Positions 33,398 through 43,029 of a stretch of DNA of 64,000 nt are shown here, one piece after another. The DNA comes from Medicago truncatula. Its lineage: Eukaryota > Streptophyta > Magnoliopsida > Fabales > Fabaceae. The translations under genes and the position numbers were made by a program. Position 1 is the first letter of the stretch; every line of letters starts with the position of its first letter. The stretch covers positions 10,118,501-10,182,500 of the forward strand of contig NC_053044.1 of NCBI RefSeq assembly GCF_003473485.1, written 5' to 3'. Below the pieces are notes generated by a model. It was given only the letters and a program-made list of their open reading frames with translations. It ran no database searches and was not told the DNA's origin.

Positions 33398-36300
33398 TTA
33401 CCCTCCCCTTCAAGAACAATCTTGTCCTCAAGATTGAGATTGGGGTAGCTATCCAACATCTCTTGCTTGTCTTCCCAAGTAGCTTCACTGTTCTGCATAT
33501 CCTTCCATTTCACTAGCAGTTGCTCCACTTTTCGATCTCCTCTGATAATGTTGCGTACGTTCAATATCACTTCCGGCTGTATGACAGGACCTTCTTCCAT
33601 TGTGGTAAGTGGTAAAGGAAAATATGGCTCAGTAGTGAGACCCTTGAAGATCTTCAATTGGGACACATGGAAGACCGGATGAATACGAGCTGTCTCAGGC
33701 AATTGCAACTTATAAGCTACTACTCCTACTTTGGCTATCACAGTAAATGGACCAAAGTACCTCATGCCTAGTTTGTTGTTCTTTCTTAATGCTACAGAAG
33801 ACTGCCTGTATGGTTGTAATTTCACTAACACTTGATCCCCTACTTCAAAAGACACATCTTTTCTCTTTTTGTCAGCATTGCTCTTCATAACCTGTTGTGC
33901 TCTCAGTAAATTTTCTTTTAACTCAACCAGTAGCTTGTCTCTGTCCATTAACTGTTGTTGTACCTCTGTGGGATCAGAATTATTAACACTATAACGTGTT
34001 AACATAGGGGGTTCCCTGCCATATAGTGCCTTAAATGGAGACATACCTAAACTAGTATGTAAGAAAGTGTTATACCATAGTTCTACCCAAGTAAGTGCCT
34101 TAAACCATGTCTTAGGATTCTTGAATGTGAAGCATCTCAGGTACATTTCGAGACATTTATTAACAGCTTCTGATTGTCCATCCGTTTGAGGATGATAAGT
34201 TGTGCTCATGGACAATGTTGTGCCTTGCATTTGAAACAAATGCTGCCAGAATTTGCTGGTAAATACCTTGTCTCTATCAGAGATAATTGACTTAGGCATT
34301 CCGTGTAATTTTACTACATAATTCACAAATGCCTCAGCAACAGTCCTATTTGAATAATCAGCTTTCAAGGGCATGAAATGAGCATATTTACTCAGCCTAT
34401 CTACGACGACCATAATAACAGTAAAACCAAAAGATAGTGGCAATCCAGTAATAAAATCCATAGTTACATCATCCCATACCTGCTCTGGAATAGGCAATGG
34501 TTGAAGTAGCCCTGCATAAGTTGTATTAACAGATTTAGCCTGCTGACAAGTGACACATGCTTCAATAAACTTCTGTATATGCTGCCTCATATTCGGCCAA
34601 TAAAATTGGGCAGTAACTCTTGCTAAGGTTCTAGTCACCCCTGCATGCCCTCCGATTGGTGTATCATGGTATTCCTTGAGAATCTGATGAATCAAATTAC
34701 TCTCCATAGGAATTACCAACCTATGCTTCCAGTACAATAACCCTTCTTTCACCATATAATTTATGTCGTCCATAGTATTGTTTACGCACTGTTGTACTAT
34801 TGTTTGCAAGTGGGAGTCATTGCCAATTTCTTTCTTCAATTGCTCTAAAAAATCATGTTCAGGTGCAGACCATGAAAGAGACATTACTCTTGACAGAGCA
34901 TCGGCTGCTTGATTGTCCTTACCTGGTTTATATTCAATTTGGAAATCAAATCCAATGAATTTGTGAAGCCAAGCTTGTTGTTCAGGGGTTTGTAGAGATT
35001 GATCCAACAAGCTTTTCAAACTTTTTTGATCAGTTCTCAGTATGAATTTATGTCCAAGGAGATAGTGTCTGAACTTGGCTAAGGCAGTAGTGATAGCATA
35101 GAATTCTCTGGTGTAAGCTGACTGAAGTTGCATCCTAGATGCCATTTTTTTGGAGAAATAAGCTATGGGATGACCTCCCTGACTTAGTACAGCTCCTACC
35201 CCTGTACCAGAGGCATCTGTTTCCAACACAAAAGGTTGAGAGAAATCAGGCAACACAAGCACCGGTGCTGTAGTAATAGCTTGCTTCAATGTGTCAAAAG
35301 CTTTGGCAGTACTTTCATCCCACTTAAATGCATCTTTTTTTAACAAATTTGTTAAAGGACCAGCTATAGTAGCATAAGATCTGATAAATCTTCTATAGTA
35401 GCCAGTGAGTCCCAAGAATCCCCTTAATTGTTTCAAATTCGTTGGAGTAGGCCATTCCAACACAGCTATCACTTTAATCTTGTCCATTGCCACACCAGAA
35501 CCAGACACCACATGACCCAAATATTCAACTTCGGTTATCCCAAATGAGCATTTAGATAGCTTTGCATACAACACATTTTGGCTTAATATCTGAAATACAA
35601 TTTCCACATGTTTCAAGTGAGAATGCCAAGATGGACTGTAAACCAAAATGTCATCAAAAAAAACCAGAACACATTTTCTCAACAGTGGTTGAAACAATTG
35701 ATTCATGAGTCTCTGAAATGTAGCAGGGGCACTTGTGAGCCCAAATGGCATCACCAACCACTCATAGTGACCTTGATGAGTTCTGAATGCTGTTTTCTGT
35801 CTATCTTCAGGCTTGAGGAGAATTTGATGGTATCCAGAACGCAAATCCAACTTTGTAAAGTACTGTGCACCATGTAATTCATCAAGTAGTTCATCCACAG
35901 TGGGCATAGGAAAACTGTCCTTGATTGTTATGGCGTTCAAAGCTCTATAATCTGTGCAACATCTCCATGTCCCATCCTTCTTCTTTACTAGAATGATTGG
36001 TGAAGAAAAAGGACTCAAACTAGGTTGAATAATTCCTTCCTCTAACATATCCTGCACCATTTTTTCGATTTGTTCCTTTTGACTATGCGGATACCTATAA
36101 GGCTTCACCTTCACTGGTTGTGCTCCTTCTTTCAACAAAATCTCATGGCTCAACTCTCTGTTAGGAGGTAATCCTTTGGGTATTTGAAATATCTCTCTAT
36201 AAGTATGCAACAAGGTGGCCATTTCTGGTTCAATATTCACTGGCATTCCTTCCCAATTATCTTCTATAACAGCAGGATCAATTTTTTGTATGGTGAATAA

Positions 36301-37977
36301 CTCAGAAATTGCATTCATGTGTTGTAGCCTTCTAAAATGATTCAATTGGGACACTGCAGGTTTGTTGTCACTTTCCCCTTGCAACGTCACAAACTTGCCA
36401 TCCATATAAAACTTCAATTTGGATACAGAATAATCAGCTACATGAGGCCCTAAAGAAGCCAACCAAGGAGCTCCTAGGATCACATCAGATCCTGCTACGG
36501 GTAGCAAGTAAGCAGGGACTGTGATGTCTATGTCCTGCACTTTTAATGACAGCTTTCTAACCACACCTTCTGCTTTCATGTGTTGACCATTACCAACCAG
36601 GACATTGCATTTGTCAGTATGTTCAATAGGTAAATTGAGACAATGAACAATTCTAGGTTGAATGAAACTCTCTGAACTACCTCCATCAAGTAAAATAGAT
36701 ACACTAATAGGACCAATGTATCCCTTGAATCGAATTACTCCCATCCCCGTTGCTCCCTTCAAAGCATTAAGGGATAGATGGTGCTCTGCTACTTCTTGTG
36801 TTTCTGTGTCACTGGTCACTGCTGTTTGGCTAGGTGTATCAGGAGGATCAAGGTCATCATCTAATTCAAGTAGCATCAATTGTTTGTTAGGACACTTGTG
36901 AGAAAATGAAAACTTATCATCGCAAAAATAGCATAGGCCCTTCTCTCTTCTCAATTGCATCTCTGCAGGTGAAATTCTCTTAATTGCAGGGTTCTTTTGA
37001 AGGTGGCTCATAGGTCTCGTTGGTGGTGTAGGGAGTAAGGGTAGGTTGGGGGCTTTTTCAATAGTTTGATTTTGATCGTTTCTGGTTGGATTGAAGGGGG
37101 CTCGGTGTTGGTGAGGTTGGGCTGGTGTATATGGTTTTAATGGTTGTTTTGGATTGAAGTTAGCAGCAATTTTCTCCTCAAACAGTTTTGCTAATGACAC
37201 AGCCTTAACAATAGAAATAGGAGTGTGAAGCATGACATCTCTGCGTAATTCATCTTTCAGTCCACTAACAAAACAATCAATTAAAGCATCATTGCTGAGA
37301 CCATAAACACGGTTAGAGAGAGCTGTAAATTCCAGATAATACTCGTTAACAGATTTGTTTTGTTGCAATTTGAACAAAGATGCTCTAGGACAATCATATA
37401 TAGAAGGACCGAAATCAAGTTCAAGAGCCCTAGTGAAATCATTCCAAGACTGAAATGGGCGAGATCTATTCACCATTTGAAACCAAGGAACTACTTCTTG
37501 TTCTAAATGAACTGAAGCAATAATTAATCTCTCTGCATCTGGAGTATTATAGTAACCAAAATATTGCTCAGCTTTAAAAATCCAATCTAAGACATGCTTA
37601 CCATTGAATCTTGGAAACTCCAGCTTAATATGACGCACTTGAAACGGTTGAGAGCTCATACTTGAGGTCGATTGCTTTCCCACCACTGCTGATTGAGTAT
37701 GACCCACAAATGTTGACTGTGAACCTACAACTGTTGCAGAAATCACACTAGAGCTTGAGCCTGAGTTCGTGTTTCCATGGGAGACATTGTGTTGTGGTGC
37801 TTGCTGCATGAACCTCTCAAGTGTTGCAGAGAGTTGGTTGAATCTCAGATCTGAAGCTGTCTGCATCGCCTCCAATCGATCGAATCTCGCTTTGTTTTCG
37901 ACGTTGGATTTCTCTTGCGCTTCCGCTTGACGACGTAACTCGGTGGTCAATTCCTTCAATCTTGTGTTGTCGGCCAT
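33268..37977 (-). CDS. Gag-Pol polyprotein of a Ty3 chromovirus
   Basis: 1569 residues from the ATG at 37975-37977 (MADNTRLKEL). The frame is open upstream into the LTR, but this ATG lies just after the primer-binding site. Approximate order: retrotransposon gag 120-250; zinc knuckle near 350 (CYFCDDKFSFSHKC); aspartic protease near 430 (LLDGGSSESFI, D-G-G where D-S/T-G is canonical); reverse transcriptase about 620-810 with FFDDILVYS near 775; RNase H from about 915 (ETDASGTGVGAVLS); integrase with the HHCC zinc region (GGHAGVTRT...CVTCQQAK) and D, D, E in TMDFITG (about 1173), ISDRDKVF (about 1233) and GQSEAVNK (about 1269); chromodomain about 1465-1510 (LLVKWKDMQNSEATWED). The proteins would copy the RNA and integrate the DNA, with the chromodomain directing targeting. 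There is no internal stop or frameshift. Confidence 0.95.
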   Translation of the reverse strand: MADNTRLKELTTELRRQAEAQEKSNVENKARFDRLEAMQTASDLRFNQLSATLERFMQQAPQHNVSHGNTNSGSSSSVISATVVGSQSTFVGHTQSAVVGKQSTSSMSSQPFQVRHIKLEFPRFNGKHVLDWIFKAEQYFGYYNTPDAERLIIASVHLEQEVVPWFQMVNRSRPFQSWNDFTRALELDFGPSIYDCPRASLFKLQQNKSVNEYYLEFTALSNRVYGLSNDALIDCFVSGLKDELRRDVMLHTPISIVKAVSLAKLFEEKIAANFNPKQPLKPYTPAQPHQHRAPFNPTRNDQNQTIEKAPNLPLLPTPPTRPMSHLQKNPAIKRISPAEMQLRREKGLCYFCDDKFSFSHKCPNKQLMLLELDDDLDPPDTPSQTAVTSDTETQEVAEHHLSLNALKGATGMGVIRFKGYIGPISVSILLDGGSSESFIQPRIVHCLNLPIEHTDKCNVLVGNGQHMKAEGVVRKLSLKVQDIDITVPAYLLPVAGSDVILGAPWLASLGPHVADYSVSKLKFYMDGKFVTLQGESDNKPAVSQLNHFRRLQHMNAISELFTIQKIDPAVIEDNWEGMPVNIEPEMATLLHTYREIFQIPKGLPPNRELSHEILLKEGAQPVKVKPYRYPHSQKEQIEKMVQDMLEEGIIQPSLSPFSSPIILVKKKDGTWRCCTDYRALNAITIKDSFPMPTVDELLDELHGAQYFTKLDLRSGYHQILLKPEDRQKTAFRTHQGHYEWLVMPFGLTSAPATFQRLMNQLFQPLLRKCVLVFFDDILVYSPSWHSHLKHVEIVFQILSQNVLYAKLSKCSFGITEVEYLGHVVSGSGVAMDKIKVIAVLEWPTPTNLKQLRGFLGLTGYYRRFIRSYATIAGPLTNLLKKDAFKWDESTAKAFDTLKQAITTAPVLVLPDFSQPFVLETDASGTGVGAVLSQGGHPIAYFSKKMASRMQLQSAYTREFYAITTALAKFRHYLLGHKFILRTDQKSLKSLLDQSLQTPEQQAWLHKFIGFDFQIEYKPGKDNQAADALSRVMSLSWSAPEHDFLEQLKKEIGNDSHLQTIVQQCVNNTMDDINYMVKEGLLYWKHRLVIPMESNLIHQILKEYHDTPIGGHAGVTRTLARVTAQFYWPNMRQHIQKFIEACVTCQQAKSVNTTYAGLLQPLPIPEQVWDDVTMDFITGLPLSFGFTVIMVVVDRLSKYAHFMPLKADYSNRTVAEAFVNYVVKLHGMPKSIISDRDKVFTSKFWQHLFQMQGTTLSMSTTYHPQTDGQSEAVNKCLEMYLRCFTFKNPKTWFKALTWVELWYNTFLHTSLGMSPFKALYGREPPMLTRYSVNNSDPTEVQQQLMDRDKLLVELKENLLRAQQVMKSNADKKRKDVSFEVGDQVLVKLQPYRQSSVALRKNNKLGMRYFGPFTVIAKVGVVAYKLQLPETARIHPVFHVSQLKIFKGLTTEPYFPLPLTTMEEGPVIQPEVILNVRNIIRGDRKVEQLLVKWKDMQNSEATWEDKQEMLDSYPNLNLEDKIVLEGEGNVMSVEGPIDKSGANDDMANKKGLRRSYRIKGSHPMWSQFVSK
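33398..33412 (-). promoter_or_regulatory. Polypurine tract of the chromovirus
   Basis: Read on the minus strand this is 'gaaggggagggtaa', directly before the 3' LTR. It is the expected plus-strand priming site. Confidence 0.8.
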
Positions 37978-37982
37978 GGAAA

Positions 37983-37997
37983 GAATGAAAGCACCAA
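37983..37997 (-). promoter_or_regulatory. Primer-binding site of the chromovirus
   Basis: Read on the minus strand the sequence directly after the 5' LTR is 'ttggtgctttcattc'. The TGG matches a tRNA CCA end; I did not identify the tRNA. The polyprotein ATG begins only about 20 nt after the LTR. Confidence 0.7.
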
Positions 37998-38367
37998 TGT
38001 TATGAGATATCAGAACAAAAATTGAAATAATAATAAGAATCAAGCAATTAAATGGAGTATTGCTTGTCCACTGATTTCATTCAATTCACTTAATAGAAAA
38101 ATACTGGAAATGGCTAACAAGCCAGTACAATGAACAGAAAGATAAGGTAGAATAGAGAAAATAAGGAAAGAGAGAGAAAGTGATATCACACAAAAATGCA
38201 CACCACATTCATTCTACTACCACTACTTAATATCCCTTCATTTACTAACAAACTGGGACCACATTGGATGACTCCCTTTGATCCTGTAGCTACGTCTCAA
38301 TCCCTTCTTATTTGCCATGTCATCATTTGCACCACTTTTATCAATTGGGCCTTCCACACTCATAACA
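37998..38367 (-). repeat. 5' LTR of the chromovirus
   Basis: This is 370 bp, the partner of 33028-33397, with the same ends and one visible substitution. It would contain the element promoter. Confidence 0.95.
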
Positions 38368-38739
38368 GAATGGATACGGACATAGACATCAGACACAAAC
38401 AGTGACACTGCTAATAATTTGAGAAAATCACATAATTCAATGTAATTATATGCGTAGGCTAAGCATGCTTGAAAATATGTCGAGAGGATTTATGCATGCT
38501 TGAAAATATGTCTAATTACTAAACTTTCCCGAATAAAAGTATATGCTTTCTGGATGGGTTCACGATTTTTTTTTTTAATGGAGTGGAAGATGTGAAAGGG
38601 GTTTTTGATTATATAACCCAAAGGCAGGAAAATACGCTCATAATTATATAACATGATTGTAATTATTTTTATTTTTTTAAATACTGATTGAACTACCAGA
38701 CGAGCAGTTGAAGATGGAGAAATAACAATATGAATATTG

Positions 38740-38878
38740 TCCCCGTGAGCATAGCTCAGTTGGCAGGGACAATGCATTATTATATGCAGGGGCCGGGGTT
38801 CGAACCCCGGACACCCCACTTATTCACTTTAAAAGTGAATTTCTAGCCACTAGACTACCTGACCAAAAAAAAAAAAAT
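38740..38878 (+). mobile_element. tRNA-derived SINE with perfect 12-bp target duplication
   Basis: Flanked by 'atatgaatattg' at 38728-38739 and 38879-38890. The body starts 'tccccgtgagcatagctcag' (A box), has the B box in 'ggggttcgaaccccgg', then 'caccccacttattcac', and ends in an A run. The promoter boxes look intact and the target duplication is unmutated, so this is a recent insertion. It is not a tRNA gene because no cloverleaf closes around the boxes and an A tail follows. Confidence 0.88.
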
Positions 38879-38899
38879 ATATGAATATTGGTTAGATTA

Positions 38900-39234
38900 T
38901 AAAATCAAAACAAGGTAAAATTATCAAAACGTAGGGCATGCGAGGAGTTGGAGGGTGAAAAAAGAAATTCTATAAATTTTTATACTGCAAAAAAGTGTAT
39001 CAATAATAAAATTGACCAATTAGATTTTCTATACTGTTAAAAAAAATTAAGTGAAAAATATTTTAAAATAAATGAGCACCCCACGCACACATTCGTGATG
39101 GGAACAACTCTTGTGTGGACGCAAAATTTTTGACCCTCTATTTAGTCACACACACATAATACCATGTCTTCTTTTTTGTGTGTGACCTAATAGATGGTCT
39201 AAATTGTGTGCATCTAAGAATTATTCTTCCTGTG
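38900..39234. other. Intergenic DNA upstream of the F-box/DUF295 gene
   Basis: I see no gene. It is AT-rich, with no repeat that I recognise, between the SINE and the gene promoter. Confidence 0.45.
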
Positions 39235-39242
39235 TATATATA
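39235..39242 (+). promoter_or_regulatory. Candidate TATA box for the F-box/DUF295 gene at 39453
   Basis: 'tatatata' within 'cctgtgtatatatagctccg', about 215 bp before the ATG. It is a match by sequence only. Confidence 0.35.
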
Positions 39243-39452
39243 GCTCCGCTTTTCATGGAGTACATGGGGGAGTTATGGGTTGACTGACCAAACACACATA
39301 CGTGATGTTATAATCCTATGCATGGTAATCCCCTCAGAAAAAATAATAAATAATATAAAATCATATGCATGATAATGTTTTAACAGCCTGGCATCCCTTT
39401 TTTTCTAGGGTTCTTTTGCTATTTGACATCAGCAGCTGAAGCAACATCACCC

Positions 39453-40532
39453 ATGGCTGAGGTAGACTGGTCTGATCTCCCAAAGGAGCTTTTGAATATG
39501 ATTTCGCAAAGAATTGACATCGAAATCGATCTCATACGCTTTCGATCTGTTTGTTCCAATTGGCGTCGCTCTTCCTCCGTCTCAGATCACCATCTCAGTT
39601 TAACCATCAATTTTCCACTCCTCAAATCATTATCTGATTCCACCATCACTTCATTCTGTTGCCTCTCCAAGCGCAGTATATTCCTCATCAAACAACAACC
39701 ACCACCACAACAACAAACCCTAATTCGTCCTTGGTTAGTTAGAATTACACAAAACTCAAGTGGCAAGACCAAACTCAACTGTCCACTCACCCACATATCC
39801 CATCTCTCATCTTCAACCTCTTTTCATTTGCCTCGCCTCATTGATTTCAACAAACTCTCCGTCCTACATTTAGGAACTGATTTCATCACTGACGAATTCA
39901 CATCCAACTCAGTGCTGCTCCCTCAAAAGGTAATTTCCATTGGAAAACATTCTCTCGTTCTTGGCATATTAAAAAATTGTACCCCCCAGCTGATGCTGTT
40001 CCGTTGCGGCAATGAGCCTTGGGAGTGGATCTATGACATTTCAACGACCTCTGGAGACATCTGTGTGTTTAAAGGGCAGTGTTACGCTGTTGATAAATTT
40101 GGTAGGACGGTTATGATTGGACCTGATTCAACAGTTCAGTTAGTTGCTGAACATGTGGTTCATGGTGGGGATAGAAAACTGTTGGTGGAGAGTGACGGTG
40201 AGTTGTTGTTAGTGGACATTTATGAGAGTTTACATTTTAATATTAAAGTTTTCAGATTTCATGAGAAGGAGAAGAAATGGGTGAATTTGATGAATTTAGG
40301 GGATAGGGTTTTGTTTTTTGGCAAAGGAACATCATTTTCTGCATCAGCTTCGGATTTGTGTGTTTCCAAAGGGAATTGCATCATCTTTATCGACGACGCC
40401 ATCACCAATTATTGGATGCAAGGTGGGAATGGTGTTTATCATTTGGATCAAGGTCGGGTTTCGTCTGTATCTCATTATCATGAATATTTCAACTTGTTTT
40501 CGCCACCTCCGGATTGGATCCTCAAGAGCTGA
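39453..40532 (+). CDS. F-box/DUF295 protein (SKIP23-like family)
   Basis: Intact single-exon gene of 359 residues from ATG 39453 (MAEVDWSDLPKELLNMISQRI). The upstream extension of the frame starts only with TTG. The F-box is at about residues 3-42, with RFRSVCSNWRRSS. DUF295 features are SGDICVFKGQCYAVDKFGRTVMIGPDSTVQL, LLVESDGELLLVDIY, GDRVLFFGKGTSFSASASDL and SKGNCIIFIDDA. It ends EYFNLFSPPPDWILKS. By family knowledge it is a candidate SCF substrate receptor; the target is unknown. It is the intact member of a duplicated module whose other copy is at 59340-60412, and it carries a six-C run at 39982-39987 where that copy has five. Downstream, on the other strand, lies a PPR pseudogene that belongs to the same module. 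Confidence 0.9.
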   Translation: MAEVDWSDLPKELLNMISQRIDIEIDLIRFRSVCSNWRRSSSVSDHHLSLTINFPLLKSLSDSTITSFCCLSKRSIFLIKQQPPPQQQTLIRPWLVRITQNSSGKTKLNCPLTHISHLSSSTSFHLPRLIDFNKLSVLHLGTDFITDEFTSNSVLLPQKVISIGKHSLVLGILKNCTPQLMLFRCGNEPWEWIYDISTTSGDICVFKGQCYAVDKFGRTVMIGPDSTVQLVAEHVVHGGDRKLLVESDGELLLVDIYESLHFNIKVFRFHEKEKKWVNLMNLGDRVLFFGKGTSFSASASDLCVSKGNCIIFIDDAITNYWMQGGNGVYHLDQGRVSSVSHYHEYFNLFSPPPDWILKS

Positions 40533-41044
40533 GTATGTTATCCTACATTGAAAGGTTTCTAATGTGATTGTCATATTGCATTATTGTGCTTAATTTATGT
40601 TGTTAGATTGGATAAACTTTTTGACTAAAAAATTGAAATGTTGCTAGTTACATTAAGTATAAGTAGACAATTCTAATTTTTCATAAACTCATTGTTTATT
40701 TTTTAAAATATGCAGCTAGCTTATTAAAAAATCTTGATCTATATGATGAAATGATTGTATATAATTGTTTTGAGGAGTAACTTATATGATTACATATACA
40801 TAAATATATGAATGTATGAATTGAAATACATCATCATGGCATGATATCATTATATCATGAAGATTCTAAACTAGATATAACAATGTTGATGTATTTTATT
40901 ATCTTCGCTGTTTCTTTTATAAACTATATATTTATCAACAAACTCCTAATTCCTAATTACATATTCGTATGAAAATATGCTAGAAAATGAAGTGGAATTT
41001 CGGCTGCTGGATAAGTGTATGGTGGCTTCTTCAACTCCCTTTTT

Positions 41045-41122
41045 TAGCAAGTTGTGATTAATTATTCAAGATGTGCTATTTATTAGCAAGTTGTGATTAA
41101 TTATTCAAGATGTGCTATTTAT
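41045..41122. repeat. Exact 39-bp tandem duplication
   Basis: The unit starting 'tagcaagttgtgattaatta' occurs twice without mismatch (41045-41083 and 41084-41122). The paralogous flank near 60850 has only one diverged copy, so this arose after the module duplicated. Confidence 0.9.
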
Positions 41123-41452
41123 CTGTGACGAATGGATCAGTCTTCTTTGTTTCCTTTTGTTTAATGTCCAGAAAATAAGGAAGTGATATTTATTTCTCGA
41201 TTTTTGTTGGACATATTGAAACGAATTATATGTTATTTCTATTTGATTATTCTCGCTCTTTATTTTCTTCACTTTTCTTACTGCACGTGTTCGATAAATT
41301 TTTATCTGTTATTGCTAGTAAGTTTTTCTTGTTATCCATTCCTCGCAGTTTTAGCTATCAAATCTTGATTGTTAAGTACCTATCTGATCACAATAATTTG
41401 TGATCGCTTGACCTCATGTATTTATTTATTCTAAAATTAAGTATGAGTAAAG

Positions 41453-41604
41453 TGAACGGCGAGCCTTGGCACGATGGTAACGTTGGTGTCACGTGACTGA
41501 AAGGGTATGGGTTTAAGTCCTAGAAACAGACTCTTGTGTAAAAATAGGGTACCCTTTCTCGGACCATGTGTATGCAGGAGATTTAGTTCACCGGGATGCC
41601 CATT
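41453..41604 (+). mobile_element. Au SINE with target duplication and a paralogous empty site
   Basis: Body: 'gagccttggcacgatggtaa', 'gtcacgtgactgaaagg', 'gggtttaagtcctagaaaca' and a tail ending 'gttcaccgggatgcccatt'. It is flanked by 'agtatgagtaaag' (41440-41452) and 'agtatgagcaaag' (41605-41617). The paralogous flank at 61208-61222 reads 'ttagtatgagcgaagtgc' without the insert. The SINE therefore entered after the module duplicated. Confidence 0.9.
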
Positions 41605-42281
41605 AGTATGAGCAAAGAGCTTATATATCTGTTGTATTGTCACGCTATGAGTTAAAAAGAAAAATATGCTTCCCAATCTTCAATTAGAAGCAAAGTTACA
41701 ATCAATAGTTTTACACCATTCCCCTTACTAAGACTATTCTCGAGTTCTACTTTTGCATGTTTTTATGCAAGAAACTGAATGTTTTATGTTGAAGTAGTTT
41801 TCTTGACAAATTTTCTACTGTACGTCTCTAGTTAGAAGCTACTTTAACAATGTTCCATCTCTAGTAACTTGGCTGAAATGATCCATACATTGTTGTTTAC
41901 AATTTTCAAAATGTCAGTATTCTTTTCGGTAAGGGAAGCACTGTTCTTGTAGCACTCCATTTAGGGATGACAAAAGATGTTGGCTCTATTAAAAAAGCTA
42001 CAAAAGAAAATTGAGACCTAGATATGTTATGGGAGCTTTTGCTGCTGCAGTATATTGGAAAGAAACATTCATCATTGTGCGACAACGAAGTGAAGATAGG
42101 TCAGGTTGTTTGGTAGAAGTCTAAAACTTAGCGTATGACAAATCTAGCCACTTGGAAAGGAATAATCTTTTCCCCATGCATCTCTCCGAAGAGATTCATT
42201 GCTTCATCCACCCTTTTTTTTTCGCACAATCCATTAATTAATAATGATATTGTAGCATCGAACATTTGGCACCACTCCCTT

Positions 42282-43022
42282 CTAGATCATAACGGTGAGT
42301 ATATTTATGGCCTTGCTCAGTTGATTAACTAAGAAATAACCATCCATTAAAGCACCATAAGTAACAACATTCGGATGTACACCTTTTTTCATCATCATAG
42401 CCAACACACTTATAGCTTGTTTCCTCTTTTCGTCATAGCACAATGCATCAACTAGTATACTAAAAAATATTTGGAAAAATCTCCTTTGCAATCATTGCAG
42501 GATATAACTCATAATCATCATTTACGAGTTTATCTTTACACAAACTATCAATTATTGTCCTATACATTACCAAGTCAGTGTTGACCCATATTTTTCTCAG
42601 CATTTGCATAGCTGCTCTTGTTTCTCCCATTTTACATAACTCATTCAACAAGATGGCATAACTCACTTGGTCTGCCTAAATCCATGAGCAACCGCGTGGT
42701 CAAGAAAGTACAATGCTTCTTGAGCTTGACTTCAGACACATACCTTTTCAAGGGTTGGTCAATGTTATGACATTCCACCTAGGTTGCAGTAAGAATTCAT
42801 CAAAATACTCAAAGTAACAATAGATGGTGTAATTCCATTGAATTCCAATTGGCAAAAACTAGAAATAGCAGTAGAGTAATTATTAATGTTAACAAGGAAA
42901 CCTAGAATGTTGATAAATTCAAAAATGAGTGGGGTTGGACTCAAGATGAAAAGTCTTGGAATCAGTATGTTATTAAGAGCTCCTTTGATCATAACACAGT
43001 TTATTCCTCTGTTCATAGTCAC
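42282..43022 (-). pseudogene. P-class PPR gene remnant (Rf-like), copy 1
   Basis: The minus strand encodes successive 35-residue PPR repeats. In order these are FEFINILGFLVNINNYSTAI, LEFNGITPSIVTLSILMNSY, YAILLNELCKMGETRAAMQM, VMYRTIIDSLCKDKLVNDDY and GVHPNVVTYGALMDGYFLVN. Intact P-class PPR proteins are several hundred residues long, carry an organelle transit peptide and bind organelle RNA. Here the frame is broken repeatedly between about 42780 and 42460, and both ends are missing, so it is non-functional. Its order and orientation relative to the F-box/DUF295 gene match 61818-62477. Confidence 0.85.
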
Positions 43023-43029
43023 CCGATTT

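Larger units (their letters stand above)
33028..38367 (-). mobile_element. Complete Ty3 chromovirus (Reina-like), very young
   Basis: 5340-bp LTR retrotransposon in minus orientation. It is bounded by a perfect 5-bp target duplication, GAATG, at 33023-33027 and 38368-38372. The LTRs are 370 bp (33028-33397 and 37998-38367), start TGTTATGAG and end CTCATAACA. I see a single difference between them (C at 33124, T at 38094), which implies very recent insertion. A purine-rich tract adjoins the 3' LTR and a primer-binding-like site adjoins the 5' LTR. One long frame encodes the whole polyprotein. The compact size, short LTRs and C-terminal chromodomain suggest the Reina clade. It could be autonomous. 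Confidence 0.95.
40533..42130. repeat. Duplicated flank of the F-box/DUF295-PPR module (copy 1)
   Basis: This is co-linear with 60413-61800: 'ggataaactttttgacta', 'gaagtggaatttcggctgct', 'gagttaaaaagaa', 'gaagcaaagttacaatcaat'. It contains an exact tandem duplication and an Au SINE, both missing in the other copy. No gene is supported. Confidence 0.75.

Noticed and set aside
38740-38830. tRNA-like sequence with A and B boxes
   Set aside because: It carries an A tail and a 12-bp target duplication, and no cloverleaf closes around the boxes. It is a SINE.
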